NCBI RefSeq assembly: GCF_900478135.1
Contig: NZ_LS483470.1
Span: 3,123,001 to 3,187,000 of the forward strand
DNA length: 64,000 nucleotides
Origin: Leminorella richardii
GTDB lineage: Bacteria > Pseudomonadota > Gammaproteobacteria > Enterobacterales > Enterobacteriaceae
Reading direction: 5' to 3'
This document shows positions 39,199-50,417 of this stretch, piece after piece; positions within the stretch are counted from its first letter, which is position 1, and each line of letters begins with the position of its first letter. A program made the position numbers and the translations under genes. Below the pieces are notes generated by a model. The model was not told where the DNA came from. It did not search any database and worked only from the letters and a program-made list of their open reading frames with translations.

Positions 39199-39963
39199 TC
39201 ATTTCCCGACCGGCTGCCTGCAGCCTTCTGACCGAGAAACGGCGTCATCGCAGATCTCATCCTCTGAAACAAGCCTATCGGCTCTCATCCAGCCCACAAC
39301 GTCGTTAAACTGAACCAGCAAATAGCCGTGCCGTTCACCTTCCGACGCGTTATCTAGCAGTTGCTGTGATGCCTTATCTTTCACTCCCAGTCCCACTACT
39401 TGAACGGTATCGCCAGAAATGACGAAAACGGACTCACTGCGGCACTGCTCTACCGGAGCGGAATAAAACCACGAGCGGGATTTACCGGTCACGATCCAGC
39501 GGGGAGACTCTGTCTGAATGGGTTCTAGCGTCAGCTTTTCCAACAGCGACTGACACTGCGCTGCCTGCAACAGGCACCGCTGATAGCGCTTGCCCGCCTC
39601 CTGATTAAACGTAAGGGGATCGTCATTAACATCTGTTAGCCGGTTTTGTACCGGATCGTAGGTCACCCACCCCAGATTGCCTGCGCCGGGAGTATCCGGC
39701 GACGGAGTTTGCCGACTGTCGTAAAGGTGAAGCGCAATGTTGCCATCCCGTTTTTCAGCCTCAATGCGCAAATCTTTCTCTGGAACGCGCTCGGCCTTCA
39801 TCAGCGCCTGATTGCTGCTGGCGACCATTTTTCGCTGTGAGATAGAACAATCAAACAGCCGAGGCGCCACATCACTCGCAGCCGACACGCCACAAGAGCA
39901 GAGCAAAAGCAGAATCGCTACGCTATATCCCCCTGCTCCCCATCGTCCCTGATATATTTTCAT
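39199..39963 (-). CDS. Secreted protein with C-terminal SH3-like domain, hypothetical
   Basis: A 254-residue protein. A signal peptide (about 11-29, SVAILLLLCSCGVSAA) is followed by a Cys-containing region of unknown fold and a C-terminal part (about 165-245). That part reads SWFYSAPVEQC, VFVISGDTVQVVG, YLLVQFNDVVGWMRADRLV, the strand pattern of a bacterial SH3b domain. Two Cys near the end may form a disulfide. Such domains often bind peptidoglycan or protein ligands. The gene lies between Sel1 and M14 genes, with possible envelope function. Confidence 0.6.
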   Translation of the reverse strand: MKIYQGRWGAGGYSVAILLLLCSCGVSAASDVAPRLFDCSISQRKMVASSNQALMKAERVPEKDLRIEAEKRDGNIALHLYDSRQTPSPDTPGAGNLGWVTYDPVQNRLTDVNDDPLTFNQEAGKRYQRCLLQAAQCQSLLEKLTLEPIQTESPRWIVTGKSRSWFYSAPVEQCRSESVFVISGDTVQVVGLGVKDKASQQLLDNASEGERHGYLLVQFNDVVGWMRADRLVSEDEICDDAVSRSEGCRQPVGK

Positions 39964-40018
39964 TATTTCTACTTACTGAAATGCCGGCACACTGAATGGT
40001 CAAATACTACATCGTCGA

Positions 40019-41733
40019 CTATTGCATCACCATCATGGCGATCTCCGGTTTCTCCTGCACGCGGTAGAGCGGCAACGGGTCGCCTACGGTTGCCTCTTTC
40101 GTATCGCTTTGAGCGGCTGGTTTGGCTTTTTTAGCCTTTTGCTTTTTAGCCGAGGCCTTTGACGAAGCAGGCATCTTCATCGCGCCGCTCTCCAGCAGGC
40201 TTCCGGACGCTTCAGGCTCCAGCAGCGACACGGCCAAATTGGCCAGAGGCTGGTTAAGCGGTATGTAAAAATACCCCGGTTCCAGTGACAGGGAGATGCC
40301 TTGTAAATGACTTAGTACATGACGACCCGACTCGGGCACTTTTGCCGTCTCTGTCGGCTTATTTTGAGGAGCAAGCACATACTGCTGAGCTTTAACTGTC
40401 TGCTTTTCGCTGACCTGATACACATCAATACCCAGCGACTTTAAGCGAGCAACGGAAGCCTTTTCTGACGACGGCAGCAGATAAGCGTAGGGACGTGGAC
40501 GAGTGAGTACCGGCATGATCTCCAGCGCAGAATCCACCTCGACGTTGACTTTAACGTTATCCGCCGTTTTTGCATCCATCATCGACAGCGTTACAGTACT
40601 CGGCAGCGCCTTCCCGCGCACCACGATCGCTCCCTGCCCTGTCTGAGCGTTAGTCTCTTCGCGAACGCTGCGGCGGAACGTCATGACATCATCGTGATTT
40701 TTTGCCGTTGCCTTAACCAGGCTCTGCATAGATAAGAATTGGGTGTACACCCGACGGGCAAAGTGCGCTTTTCCCAGCCCAATCCCGCGCGTGGCAAACG
40801 ACAGAGAAACCGCATTGCGCAGGCCGGCCGTATTGCGCAGCGTATTCACGTCCATGTTACCCATTTCAACGCGACCTTTATCCTTCGAGTCGGTATCAAT
40901 AGTCAGATAGCCGCTGTGGCTTAGCCCGTTAGATTCCAGCGTATTGATCAGGCTCTGGCGAAACGTGCGCTCGCCAAGCGCGGTGATTTTTGCCGACAGG
41001 TTGGGAACGGCGGCGTGTTGGATCATCGCGTCATAACGCGCTAAGGCGCCAAACTTTTCCAGCCACTGCCCGGCAGGCTGGTATTCTCGGCTGTCCAGAA
41101 CCACATCCGGCTGATACTCGGTCATCACCCAGGCCAGCGCTCGGCTTTCCGGCGTGCTGAGCGCGAAGTGATCTTTATTCAAGTCTACGCCATTGGCTAA
41201 CGCCTTGGTAAACGCGTCGGCACCGTCGGGGTTTGCTCTCGGTACAATCAGCACGTTAATCCACGACAGAGCGTCGCCCTCTTTTCCCTGAGCCAGACTT
41301 TTGGCATAGGCCAGTGCCCCTTCACCGGAGGCAGGCTCGTCGCCGTGCTGCATCGCAACAATCAGCACTGTTGGTTTACCGTTTCTCATTAGCGCCTGAG
41401 GAGAAACGTCCTGCGTTTGGGAAAAAACCAACATAGGAATATCTCTTCCCTTTTGCGATTTCCCTATAACGCTCACTCGTAAAGAGGGAGAAGTCTTGCT
41501 CAGACTGGCGATAAACGCTGTCAGCTCATCCTGACTGGTGAAATCTTTTTTATCTGCGGCAAAGGCAGGCGTCCCCAAATCGAGACTGGGTGAAGGAAAC
41601 TGTTTAACAATGGCGGAATTTCCTGATAGTCCCGAGTGGGATCGTACTTCGCATAGGCGCTGCCGGGCAGCGTAGCCAAAGCCAACAGGCAGGGAAACAG
41701 CGCAGCGGTCGCCGCCCTGGAAAACTTTCTCAT
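40019..41733 (-). pseudogene. M14-family zinc carboxypeptidase, frameshifted near the 5' end
   Basis: From ATG 41733 (GGAG site 7 nt upstream) the product starts with a signal peptide (MRKFSRAATAALF, ending AYA) and runs YDPTRDYQEIP. It then shifts frame near 41612-41616. The remainder, IVKQFPSPSLDL onward, is open to 40019. One missing base in the CCGCC run explains this; restored length is 571 aa. The MQHGDEPASGE motif carries the HxxE zinc ligands. The expected third-ligand position reads LDSREYQPAG, with Arg where many M14 enzymes have His. Lys/Ala-rich tail near 530. Possibly a periplasmic peptidase. Confidence 0.85.
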
Positions 41734-41926
41734 GACGCATCTCCAAAAGAACGCTGGCGGGATCTTCTCTCCCCCAGGCAAACTGCCGCCTATTATTCCA
41801 CTAAGAGGCAGCAGAATCTCTCTTCGTTTTATCAATCCGCACGAAAAAGCGATCCGCATCGCTTCATGTCTACTTCACACGTCACCGATAGTATCCAAAG
41901 AGAAATTTCATAACAGGACGTTAGCT

Positions 41927-42475
41927 ATGCCAACCGTTGTCACCCACGTTGCCGTACCCCTATGCATAGGGCTCGGTTTAGGAAAGAAAGCCATTCCGCC
42001 CTCTTTGCTGTTGACCGGTATAGCATTCGCAGCCATTCCCGACCTCGACGTGCTGTCGTTTAAGTTCGGCATTGCTTACGCTAACGCCTTTGGCCATCGA
42101 GGCTTTACCCATTCTCTGCTGTTTGCCTTTGCCCTGCCGACACTGGCTCTGGCGTTTAAGCGATGGTTTAAGGTCGGCTACGGACGCATTTGGGGATTCC
42201 TTACCCTGTCGCTCTTGTCGCACAGCGTGCTGGATGCGTTTACTACTGGGGGAATGGGCGTCGGCTGGCTGTGGCCCTGGTCGCAGGAGCGCTTTTTTGC
42301 CCCCGTTCAGGTTATTAAAGTTGCGCCGTTTAAACTGGCAAAATACCTAGAACCAAGCGGTATTGCCGTAATTAAGTCGGAACTGCTGTGGGTGTGGCTG
42401 CCGGGTATCGTGCTGATGCTGGCGATGATGGCGGCTAGAAAGATAGAACAGCAGCAGACACCACAGGCTTCATAG
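41927..42475 (+). CDS. DUF457/YdjM-type membrane-bound metal-dependent hydrolase
   Basis: A 182-residue membrane protein. His and Asp residues of the family are visible in MPTVVTHVAV, PDLDVLSF, GHRGFTHSLLFA and LSLLSHSVLDAFTTGG, with four to five hydrophobic segments. E. coli YdjM is a LexA-regulated member. The ATG at 41927 has AGGA 8 nt upstream; an open frame from 41732 lacks similarity. It is divergent from the M14 gene. Substrate unknown. Confidence 0.85.
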   Translation: MPTVVTHVAVPLCIGLGLGKKAIPPSLLLTGIAFAAIPDLDVLSFKFGIAYANAFGHRGFTHSLLFAFALPTLALAFKRWFKVGYGRIWGFLTLSLLSHSVLDAFTTGGMGVGWLWPWSQERFFAPVQVIKVAPFKLAKYLEPSGIAVIKSELLWVWLPGIVLMLAMMAARKIEQQQTPQAS

Positions 42476-42880
42476 AAAAAGCTGATTACAGCGATAATCT
42501 ATACCTTAGGTCGTCGTTAAGCCGGATTATCGCCACGTTAACCGCTAAATACGGCAGTTTAGCAGATTATTATCACTTCGCCGCCCCATCTCTTAGCAAT
42601 TTATTTCATTTGAAAAAATGTGCCTTCCGCCAAACTTAGCGATTTAAGATAGAAAATCACCGCTAAAAATCTGAAAACCAGTCTATTCTTCTTTAAGAAA
42701 CGTGTTGTCCCCTATTATCCCATCGAATTCAAGTTAACAAAAACAACATTCATTAGTGACAATGATTTAATAACATTTACATATTTGTAACTTTTAAATA
42801 AAATCAACTCACAATCGGGCCATTCCCGAAGGCCCTGAATATCACAAAGCACGTAAAGTCCTTTGTCACGAGGTCGACCA
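42476..42880. other. Intergenic region upstream of cyoABCDE
   Basis: A 405-bp AT-rich spacer. The last 100 bp carry a strong sigma-70-type promoter (separate entry) and GTTAACAA and TTAATAACATTTA stretches resembling ArcA half-sites. In E. coli ArcA and FNR repress cyo when oxygen is low. No gene is seen in the first 250 bp. Confidence 0.5.
42776..42804 (+). promoter_or_regulatory. Promoter for cyoABCDE
   Basis: TTTACA, a 17-bp spacer and TAAAAT, each five of six to consensus, lie 77 bp upstream of the cyoA start. ArcA-like AT-rich stretches overlap it. Confidence 0.6.
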
Positions 42881-43768
42881 ATGAGACTAAAACACTGCAC
42901 TACACTTTCTAAGCTATTGGTAGTTGGAGTATTGGGATTACTCCTCAGCGGCTGCGATATGGCGCTGTTGAATCCGAAGGGGCAAATCGGCATGGAGCAG
43001 AGATCCCTGATCGTTACGGCGCTCCTGCTCATGCTGATCGTCGTTATTCCCGCTATCTTGATGACTTTTCTTTTCGCATGGAAATACCGCGAGTCTAATA
43101 AAAGTGCCAAATACACCCCTAACTGGGCCCACTCGAACAAGATCGAGCTGGTGGTCTGGGGCATTCCCTGCGTCATTATTTTAATTCTCGGCGCGCTGAC
43201 CTGGAAAAGCACCCACGCACTCGACCCAAGAACGCCTATCGTCAGCGAAGCGCAAACCATCACCATTGAAGCCGTGTCGATGGACTGGAAGTGGCTATTT
43301 ATTTACCCAGAACTGGGCATTGCGACCGTGAATGAACTCTCATTCCCCGAGAACGTGCCGGTTAAGTTCAAAATCACCTCTGACACCGTGATGAACTCCT
43401 TCTTTATTCCCCGGCTTGGCAGCCAGATTTACGCCATGGCGGGTATGCAAAACATCGTGCACCTGATTGCCAACGAAAAGGGTACCTACCCCGGCATGTC
43501 TGCCAACTACAGCGGCAAGGGTTTCTCCGGTATGAAGTTCAACGCGCTGGTGACCTCAGAAGAAGACTTCAACAAGTGGGTAGAGAAAGTCAGGCAGTCT
43601 CCGAATCAGCTGCAGTGGGCCGACTACGGTAAGCTCGCCAAGCCGAGTGAAAACAACCCGGTTGAGTACTTCTCTACCGTCAAGCCCGGTCTGTATCTGG
43701 ACATCATTAATCAATACATGGATATGGACAAGAGCAAGCACGCACAACACTCTGGAGCCGAGGAATAA
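42881..43768 (+). CDS. cyoA: Cytochrome bo3 ubiquinol oxidase subunit II
   Basis: A 295-residue lipoprotein. The signal ends in the lipobox LLLSGC with Cys25. Two transmembrane helices (about 44-66 and 87-109) precede the periplasmic cupredoxin-like domain, which lacks the CuA ligands of cytochrome oxidases. The ATG at 42881 (GAGG 7 nt upstream) is chosen; a start six codons earlier would precede the signal. It heads cyoABCDE. Confidence 0.95.
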   Translation: MRLKHCTTLSKLLVVGVLGLLLSGCDMALLNPKGQIGMEQRSLIVTALLLMLIVVIPAILMTFLFAWKYRESNKSAKYTPNWAHSNKIELVVWGIPCVIILILGALTWKSTHALDPRTPIVSEAQTITIEAVSMDWKWLFIYPELGIATVNELSFPENVPVKFKITSDTVMNSFFIPRLGSQIYAMAGMQNIVHLIANEKGTYPGMSANYSGKGFSGMKFNALVTSEEDFNKWVEKVRQSPNQLQWADYGKLAKPSENNPVEYFSTVKPGLYLDIINQYMDMDKSKHAQHSGAEE

Positions 43769-43771
43769 AAC

Positions 43772-45766
43772 ATGTTAGGAAAATTAACCCTAGACGCCAT
43801 TCCTTATCATGAGCCGATTATCATGGGCGCCGTCGGCATGATTATTGTGGGCGGCATTGCTCTGCTGGCGCTGATCACCTATTTAGGCAAGTGGAAGTGG
43901 CTGTGGAACGAATGGCTAACCAGCGTTGACCACAAAAAAATCGGCGTGATGTACATTCTGGTCGCTATGGTGATGCTGCTGCGCGGCTTTGCTGACGCCA
44001 TCATGATGCGTACGCAGCTGGCAGTGGCTGCCGCGACCGCGGGAGAAGGCTTCCTGCCTCCGCACCACTACGACCAAATCTTTACCGCGCACGGTGTTAT
44101 CATGATTTTCTTCATGGCAATGCCGTTCGTTATCGGCCTGATGAACATCGTAGTGCCGCTGCAAATCGGCGCTCGCGACGTGGCTTTCCCGTTCCTCAAC
44201 TCGCTGAGCTTCTGGCTGTTTGTGGCGGGCGTGGTGCTTATCAACATTTCTCTTGGCGTCGGCGAATTCGCCCAAACCGGCTGGCTGGCCTATCCGCCGC
44301 TGTCGGGCAAGGTGTATAACCCCGGCGTGGGGGTCGACTACTGGATATGGAGTCTACAGATATCCGGCGTCGGTACGCTGCTTACCGGGGTAAACTTCTT
44401 CGCCACTATTCTGAAGATGCGCGCGCCGGGCATGAAGATGATGGATATGCCGGTCTTTACCTGGACCGCGCTGTGCGCCAACGTACTGATCATCGCCGCC
44501 TTCCCTATCCTGACGGCGACCGTCGCTATGCTGACGCTAGATCGCTATATGGACTTCCACTTCTTTACTAACGACCTCGGCGGCAACCAGATGATGTACG
44601 TCAACCTCATCTGGGCATGGGGTCACCCGGAAGTGTACATCCTGATCCTGCCCTGCTTTGGTATCTTCTCCGAAGTGGTGGCGACCTTCAGTAAAAAGCG
44701 TCTGTTCGGCTACACCTCGCTGGTGTGGGCTACTGTCGCAATCACTATCCTGTCCTTTATCGTTTGGCTACACCACTTCTTTACTATGGGGGCAGGAGCC
44801 AACGTGAACGCCTTCTTCGGCATTGCCACCATGATTATCTCCATCCCGACCGGAGTGAAGATTTTCAACTGGCTGTTCACTATGTATCAGGGGCGCATTC
44901 AGTTCTCTACCCCCATCCTCTGGACACTGGGCTTCCTGGTGACCTTTACCGTTGGCGGGATGACGGGCGTGCTGCTGGCCGTTCCGGGCGCTAACTATGT
45001 GCTGCACAACAGCCTGTTCCTGATTGCCCACTTCCACAACGTGATTATCGGCGGCGTGGTGTTCGGCTGTCTGGCTGGTTTCAACTACTGGTTCCCGAAA
45101 GCCTTCGGCTTCACCCTTAACGAGCGCTTAGGCAAGTACGCCTTCTGGTTCTGGATTATCGGTTTCTTCGTTGCCTTTATGCCGCTGTACGCGCTGGGCT
45201 TTATGGGTATGACCCGCCGCCTGAACTACAGCCTACAGCCGGAGTGGACCTCTCTATTGGTTGTGGCGGCGTTCGGCGCAGTGCTAATTGCACTAGGCAT
45301 TGCCTGCCAGATCCTACAGCTTGTCGTCAGCATCAAAGACCGCAAGAAGAATCTGGACGTGACCGGTGACCCGTGGGGCGGCCGCACGCTGGAATGGGCA
45401 ACATCTTCCCCAGCGCCGTTCTATAACTTCGCCCATCTGCCAACGATTAACGGTATCGACGTTTTCGCTGACATGAAGGAAAAGGGCATCGCCTACGCGC
45501 GCCCGGCCAGCTATGAACCAATCCACATGCCGAGAAACACCGGCGTCGGCGTGATTATCGCTGCCTTTAGCGTCGTCTTCGGCTTCGCGATGGTGTGGGA
45601 AATCTGGTGGATGGCGATCGTCGGCCTGATCGGCATGGCTGTTGCCTACATTGCCTATACCTTCTGCGACAACACCGACTACTACGTGCCGGTAGAAGAG
45701 ATTGAAAAAATCGAACAACAGCGTTTTGAACAACTGAGCAAAGCCGGGGTGAATCATGGCAACTGA
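43772..45766 (+). CDS. cyoB: Cytochrome bo3 ubiquinol oxidase subunit I
   Basis: A 664-residue haem-copper oxidase subunit with about 15 membrane helices. It carries low-spin haem b, haem o3 and CuB. The [13 protein letters not shown] helix, the [15 protein letters not shown] motif with His-Tyr crosslink residues and the HHFFTMG and HFHNVIIGG ligand segments are present. It reduces O2 and pumps protons. It overlaps cyoC by 11 nt. Confidence 0.97.
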   Translation: MLGKLTLDAIPYHEPIIMGAVGMIIVGGIALLALITYLGKWKWLWNEWLTSVDHKKIGVMYILVAMVMLLRGFADAIMMRTQLAVAAATAGEGFLPPHHYDQIFTAHGVIMIFFMAMPFVIGLMNIVVPLQIGARDVAFPFLNSLSFWLFVAGVVLINISLGVGEFAQTGWLAYPPLSGKVYNPGVGVDYWIWSLQISGVGTLLTGVNFFATILKMRAPGMKMMDMPVFTWTALCANVLIIAAFPILTATVAMLTLDRYMDFHFFTNDLGGNQMMYVNLIWAWGHPEVYILILPCFGIFSEVVATFSKKRLFGYTSLVWATVAITILSFIVWLHHFFTMGAGANVNAFFGIATMIISIPTGVKIFNWLFTMYQGRIQFSTPILWTLGFLVTFTVGGMTGVLLAVPGANYVLHNSLFLIAHFHNVIIGGVVFGCLAGFNYWFPKAFGFTLNERLGKYAFWFWIIGFFVAFMPLYALGFMGMTRRLNYSLQPEWTSLLVVAAFGAVLIALGIACQILQLVVSIKDRKKNLDVTGDPWGGRTLEWATSSPAPFYNFAHLPTINGIDVFADMKEKGIAYARPASYEPIHMPRNTGVGVIIAAFSVVFGFAMVWEIWWMAIVGLIGMAVAYIAYTFCDNTDYYVPVEEIEKIEQQRFEQLSKAGVNHGN

Positions 45767-46370
45767 TACGCTAATCGCGCCAAGCGCGCATGCTCACGAG
45801 CATGAGCACCACGACAGCGAATCCAAAACCGTCTTTGGTTTCTGGATTTACCTGATGAGCGACTGCATTCTTTTTGCCTGCGTGTTCGCGACCTATGCCG
45901 TGCTGGCAAACGGCACTGCCGCAGGCCCGACGGGTAAAGAAATTTTCGAACTACCCTATGTGCTGGGTGAGACAGCGCTACTGCTGCTCAGCAGCTTTAC
46001 CTACGGTATGGCGATCATCGCCATGAATCGGGGAGCTAAAAGTCAGGTTATCGGCTGGCTGGTAGTCACTTTCCTGTTCGGTCTGGGCTTTATCGGGATG
46101 GAGCTCAACGAGTTCCACCTGCTGATTAGCGAAGGCTACGGCCCCTCTACCAGCGCGTTCCTCTCTGGCTTCTTTACGCTAGTTGGCACGCACGGCCTGC
46201 ACGTTACGCTGGGTCTTATCTGGATGGCAGTGATGATTATTCAGGTTGCCAAAAAGGGTCTGACGCCGAAAAACGGCGCTCGCCTCATGTGCTTAAGCCT
46301 GTTCTGGCACTTCCTTGACGTCATCTGGATTTGCGTCTTCACCGTGGTTTATTTGATGGGGGCCATTTAA
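45756..46370 (+). CDS. cyoC: Cytochrome bo3 ubiquinol oxidase subunit III
   Basis: A 204-residue membrane protein with five helices, the same size as E. coli CyoC. A His-rich cytoplasmic N-terminus ([14 protein letters not shown]) precedes [21 protein letters not shown]. It helps assemble the oxidase. It overlaps cyoB and abuts cyoD. Confidence 0.95.
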   Translation: MATDTLIAPSAHAHEHEHHDSESKTVFGFWIYLMSDCILFACVFATYAVLANGTAAGPTGKEIFELPYVLGETALLLLSSFTYGMAIIAMNRGAKSQVIGWLVVTFLFGLGFIGMELNEFHLLISEGYGPSTSAFLSGFFTLVGTHGLHVTLGLIWMAVMIIQVAKKGLTPKNGARLMCLSLFWHFLDVIWICVFTVVYLMGAI

Positions 46371-46697
46371 ATGAAACATACCGACGCTTCCGGCGCCAGC
46401 CACGGCACCGTTAAATCGTACCTGATAGGCTTTGTGCTGTCCGTCATTTTGACCGCTATTCCGTTTTGGATGGTGATGACCGGCGCTGCCGCGCCGAGCA
46501 CGCTGGCGATTACCATTTCGCTATTTGCAGTTGTTCAGATTGTGGTGCATCTGGTCTACTTCTTACATATGAACACAAAGTCAGAAGGTGGGTGGAACCT
46601 CATCGCTCTGATTTTTACGGGTCTTATCATCGCTATCGTCGTCGTGGGGTCACTGTGGATTATGTACAACCTCAACGTCAACATGATGGCTCACTAA
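46371..46697 (+). CDS. cyoD: Cytochrome bo3 ubiquinol oxidase subunit IV
   Basis: A 108-residue protein with three membrane helices, starting right after the cyoC stop. The [21 protein letters not shown] start and [13 protein letters not shown] segment match CyoD. It assists CuB insertion into subunit I. Confidence 0.94.
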   Translation: MKHTDASGASHGTVKSYLIGFVLSVILTAIPFWMVMTGAAAPSTLAITISLFAVVQIVVHLVYFLHMNTKSEGGWNLIALIFTGLIIAIVVVGSLWIMYNLNVNMMAH

Positions 46698-46708
46698 GCG
46701 TGGTGCCT

Positions 46709-47602
46709 ATGATGAAGAAATATCTGCTGGTCACTAAGCCGGGCATTATCTTTGGCAATATGGTGTCCGTTATCGGCGGTTTCCTCCTCGCAGCTCAGGG
46801 AAACGTCGACGCTTTCCTGATGTTTGCTACCGTTGTCGGCGTCTCGCTGGTTGTGGCGTCCGGCTGTGTGTTCAATAACTATATTGACCGCGATATTGAC
46901 TGCCTGATGGAGAGAACCAAGAACCGCGTTCTGGTTCAGGGACTTATCTCTCCTAAGATAACGCTGATTTACGCCACCGCGCTGGGAGCCCTTGGGTTTG
47001 CCCTGCTTTACGTGTTCACTAACCCTCAGGCTGTCGGCTTTGCTCTGCTTGGGTTTGTGGTTTACGTCGGCGTTTACAGTCTCTACATGAAGCGCAAGTC
47101 GGTCTACGGCACGCTGGTTGGCAGCCTCTCCGGCGCAGCGCCGCCGGTCATCGGCTACTGTGCCGTCAGCGGTCAGTTTGATACTGGCGCCATGCTGCTG
47201 CTGGTTATCTTCAGCCTGTGGCAGATGCCTCACTCTTACGCCATCGCGATTTTTCGCTATAAGGACTATCTGGCAGCGAATATCCCGGTTCTGCCGGTCA
47301 AGCGCGGCATTTCGGTCACGAAAAACCACATCACTCTCTACATTGTCGGCTTTATTGCGGCAACGCTGATGCTGGCTATCAGCGGCTATGCAGGCTACGG
47401 CTATCTCGCGGTAGCGGCTACCGTTGGGCTGTGCTGGCTGGTGATGGCGCTGACGGGCTACAAAACCACGGACAACCGCGTCTGGGCGAAAAAAGTGTTT
47501 ATCTTCTCCATCGTGACGATCACAGCGCTAAGCGTCATGATGTCAGTGGACTACACTCAAACCGCTGCGCCAGAAACCCTGCTGGCGCTGGTCTGGCCTT
47601 AA
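46709..47602 (+). CDS. cyoE: Protohaem IX farnesyltransferase (haem O synthase)
   Basis: A 297-residue UbiA-family prenyltransferase with seven to nine helices. It converts haem B to haem O for the oxidase. The first Asp-rich motif [15 protein letters not shown] and the second motif region ([15 protein letters not shown]) are conserved. The start is [12 protein letters not shown] at 46709, 12 nt after cyoD; the frame is open further upstream inside cyoD but that is a shadow. Confidence 0.95.
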   Translation: MMKKYLLVTKPGIIFGNMVSVIGGFLLAAQGNVDAFLMFATVVGVSLVVASGCVFNNYIDRDIDCLMERTKNRVLVQGLISPKITLIYATALGALGFALLYVFTNPQAVGFALLGFVVYVGVYSLYMKRKSVYGTLVGSLSGAAPPVIGYCAVSGQFDTGAMLLLVIFSLWQMPHSYAIAIFRYKDYLAANIPVLPVKRGISVTKNHITLYIVGFIAATLMLAISGYAGYGYLAVAATVGLCWLVMALTGYKTTDNRVWAKKVFIFSIVTITALSVMMSVDYTQTAAPETLLALVWP

Positions 47603-47754
47603 GCTTTCACGCCCGCCGTGCTCTGTGCATGGCGGGTGCTCTAAGCCAGCCCAACTAACCTATCCGATTCTTACATAAAGAAAATCCGCGCATTCCGCTA
47701 CGCTTGAGATTATGCTATGGGCCACTTCTGTCCATACACACCGCATGAGGCACT

Positions 47755-49176
47755 ATGAACGATAACCGCATGACGCCACAGGAACGCCGCGCAACGGCAG
47801 GATTGGGGCTGGTCTTCTCTTTGCGCATGCTGGGCATGTTTATGGTGCTGCCGGTGCTGACCACCTACGGCATGTCTCTGGCGGGTGCAACCGAGCAGCT
47901 TATCGGTATTGCTATCGGTATCTACGGCCTTACACAGGCGGTGTTTCAAATTCCGTTTGGCCTGCTGTCAGATCGGGTGGGCCGTAAGCCTCTTATCATC
48001 GGCGGGCTGCTGATTTTTGCCTGCGGCAGCCTGATTGCCGCAATGAGCGACTCCATCTGGGGCATTATTTTAGGTCGTGCGCTACAGGGTTCAGGCGCTA
48101 TCGCCGCCGCCATTATGGCGCTGCTGTCAGACCTGACGCGGGAACAGCACCGCACGAAAGCCATGGCGTTTATCGGCGTGAGCTTTGGCATTACTTTCGC
48201 TATCGCTATGGTGCTGGGGCCTGTTGTAACGAACGCTTTTGGGCTCAGCGCGCTATTTTTCGCCATCACGGTGCTTTCTCTGTTGGCTATCGCGCTAACC
48301 ATTTTTATTATCCCCAATACCAGCGAGCACGTGCTCAACCGCGAGTCGGGCATTGTAAAAGGCAACCTTGGCAAAGTGCTCGGCAACGATCGGCTGGTCA
48401 AGTTAAACATTGGCATTCTTTGCCTGCACGCTGTCCTGATGATGACCTTTCTCGCCCTTCCGGTCGCCATGGAGAAAGCCGGATTTATGCCTGCTGGGCA
48501 CTGGAAGCTCTATCTGGTCACCATGCTGGTTTCTTTTGTCGCTGTTGTGCCCTTCATCATAATTGCGGAAAAAAAGCGCAAAATGAAGCAGGTATTTTTA
48601 ACCTGTATCGCACTGCTTTTTGTTTCCGAAGCTATACTTTTTTCCAGCGGGCAACGCCTGTGGCTTCTGTTTGCAGGCGTTCAGCTGTTCTTCATCGCCT
48701 TCAATACGATGGAGGCCATTCTGCCTTCGCTAATTAGCAAAGAAGCCCCGGCTGGCTATAAAGGCACCGCGATGGGCGTCTATTCCACCAGCCAGTTTAT
48801 CGGCGTAGCGATAGGCGGTGGCATCGGCGGCTGGCTGTTTGGCCTAAACGGCGTTAGCTCAGTCTTTTTAGGCTCCGTCGCCCTGTGCGGTCTGTGGTTT
48901 TTGGTGAGTACCACCATGAAACAGCCGCCCTACGTCAGCAGCCTGCGCATTAACGTGCCTGAAGAGGCCGTGGGAGCCGGGCTGTCGGAAGCGGTGCTTA
49001 GAGCGTTCACCGGCGTCAATGAAGCGGTATTCGTTCCCGAAGAGCGCGCAGCCTACGTCAAGATCGACTCAGCACGAACCAGCCGAGCAGTACTGGAACA
49101 GGCTATTTTTGATTTCATCCATGAGTACCACAGCCGATATCAGGCTGGCGAACAACCGGCGGCACATGCCCAATAG
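47755..49176 (+). CDS. yajR: MFS transporter YajR
   Basis: A 473-residue major-facilitator protein, 12 helices plus a C-terminal soluble YAM domain (about 395-465). The family motif A (GLLSDRVGRKPLI) follows helix 2, and FGLLSDR is clear. E. coli YajR is a proton-driven exporter of unknown substrate and lies beside cyoE there as well. The YAM domain has a ferredoxin-like pattern (VFVPEERAAYVKID). Slightly longer than E. coli YajR (454 aa). Confidence 0.93.
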   Translation: MNDNRMTPQERRATAGLGLVFSLRMLGMFMVLPVLTTYGMSLAGATEQLIGIAIGIYGLTQAVFQIPFGLLSDRVGRKPLIIGGLLIFACGSLIAAMSDSIWGIILGRALQGSGAIAAAIMALLSDLTREQHRTKAMAFIGVSFGITFAIAMVLGPVVTNAFGLSALFFAITVLSLLAIALTIFIIPNTSEHVLNRESGIVKGNLGKVLGNDRLVKLNIGILCLHAVLMMTFLALPVAMEKAGFMPAGHWKLYLVTMLVSFVAVVPFIIIAEKKRKMKQVFLTCIALLFVSEAILFSSGQRLWLLFAGVQLFFIAFNTMEAILPSLISKEAPAGYKGTAMGVYSTSQFIGVAIGGGIGGWLFGLNGVSSVFLGSVALCGLWFLVSTTMKQPPYVSSLRINVPEEAVGAGLSEAVLRAFTGVNEAVFVPEERAAYVKIDSARTSRAVLEQAIFDFIHEYHSRYQAGEQPAAHAQ

Positions 49177-49278
49177 ACATCTCGCCGCGCCGTAGGCAAG
49201 CAAAGGCAGAGCGACGGGGCATTGTCCGAGACTTAGAGCCCGTTTTTACAGGCCTCAGCGACATTGGAGATATCTAGT

Positions 49279-50295
49279 ATGACGCAGACTTCCCGTATAC
49301 CTCTTTCCGTTCTCGATCTCTCGCCGATTGTCCAAGGCGGTTCTATTCCCCAAACCTTTGCCCACTCCCGCGAGCTGGCGCTGTTAGCCGAGCGTCTCGG
49401 CTATTGCCGCTACTGGCTGGCGGAACATCACAGCATGGAGGGGATTGCCAGCTCGGCAACGGCGGTACTGATAGGCTATATTGCGGGCGCGACGCAAAAA
49501 ATGCGCGTTGGCGCGGGCGGCATTATGCTGCCAAACCATTCGCCGTTAACCATTGCTGAACAGTTCGGCACTCTGGCTTCCCTCTACCCTGACCGTATCG
49601 ACCTAGGGCTAGGCCGCGCGCCGGGCACCAGTCAGGAAACCGCCTTAGCGCTCCGGCGCGACGACCACGACAGCGCCAGAAACTATCAGGCCAACGTGCA
49701 TGAACTTCAGGGTTACTTTGGCGAAGACACTCCTGAGCGAGTCATTAAAGCCGTTCCCGGTCAGGGGCTCAACGTGCCTATCTGGCTGCTGGGCTCCAGT
49801 CTGTACAGCGCCCAGCTGGCGGCCCATATGGGGCTACCCTTTGCCTTCGCAGCCCACTTCGCGCCAGACCTGCTGATGCAGGCTCTAGAAGTCTACCGTA
49901 GAGAGTTCAGGCCTTCTCCATCGTTACACAAGCCGTATGCAATGATTTGCCTTAACGTTATCGCCGCCGATACCCACCTTCAGGCCGAGCGGCTGTTTAG
50001 CTCGCTCCAGCTGCACTTTGCCAGCATGCTTCGCGGCAACCCCGGCGCTCTGCCGCCTCCGGTAGACGACATTACCCAAGTGCTTGCCAAGCACGAACTC
50101 TATAGCGTTAACCACACGCTGAGCCTGTCGATCGTAGGTGACAAAGAGGATGTGCGAGACGGGTTGCAAAATCTGCTGCAGGAAACCGGTATTGATGAGA
50201 TTATGATTAACGGACAGATTTTTGACCATCAGGCGCGGCTACGATCGTTTGAGCTGATTGCCGATATCGCGCCTGAATTAGATAGTGTCTCATAA
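49279..50295 (+). CDS. yhbW: Luciferase-like monooxygenase-family protein YhbW
   Basis: A 338-residue flavin-dependent TIM-barrel protein of the bacterial luciferase family. Features include [13 protein letters not shown] at the start, [21 protein letters not shown] and the [11 protein letters not shown] phosphate-binding region. E. coli yhbW lies after yhbV; here it is 11 kb away, after yajR. The ATG at 49279 has GGAG 9 nt upstream. Natural substrate unknown. Confidence 0.88.
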   Translation: MTQTSRIPLSVLDLSPIVQGGSIPQTFAHSRELALLAERLGYCRYWLAEHHSMEGIASSATAVLIGYIAGATQKMRVGAGGIMLPNHSPLTIAEQFGTLASLYPDRIDLGLGRAPGTSQETALALRRDDHDSARNYQANVHELQGYFGEDTPERVIKAVPGQGLNVPIWLLGSSLYSAQLAAHMGLPFAFAAHFAPDLLMQALEVYRREFRPSPSLHKPYAMICLNVIAADTHLQAERLFSSLQLHFASMLRGNPGALPPPVDDITQVLAKHELYSVNHTLSLSIVGDKEDVRDGLQNLLQETGIDEIMINGQIFDHQARLRSFELIADIAPELDSVS

Positions 50296-50417
50296 CTACC
50301 CGCGCACGCCGCTGGCGGCGGGCATTTTGTACTGCTGTGCGCTGTTGTCATCATCGTTATTATCATAATAGCGGCGCGCAGCGGTAACGTTTAACCCTCT
50401 GGACTATCAGGTGAATG

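Noticed and set aside
42715..43266. Long minus-strand frame overlapping cyoA
   Set aside because: It lies opposite the well-supported cyoA gene, has no family resemblance, and its promoter-proximal part is the cyo control region.
47600..47650. Terminator after cyoE
   Set aside because: A GCCCGCC/GGCGGGT pairing exists but the loop contains mismatches and no T-run follows.
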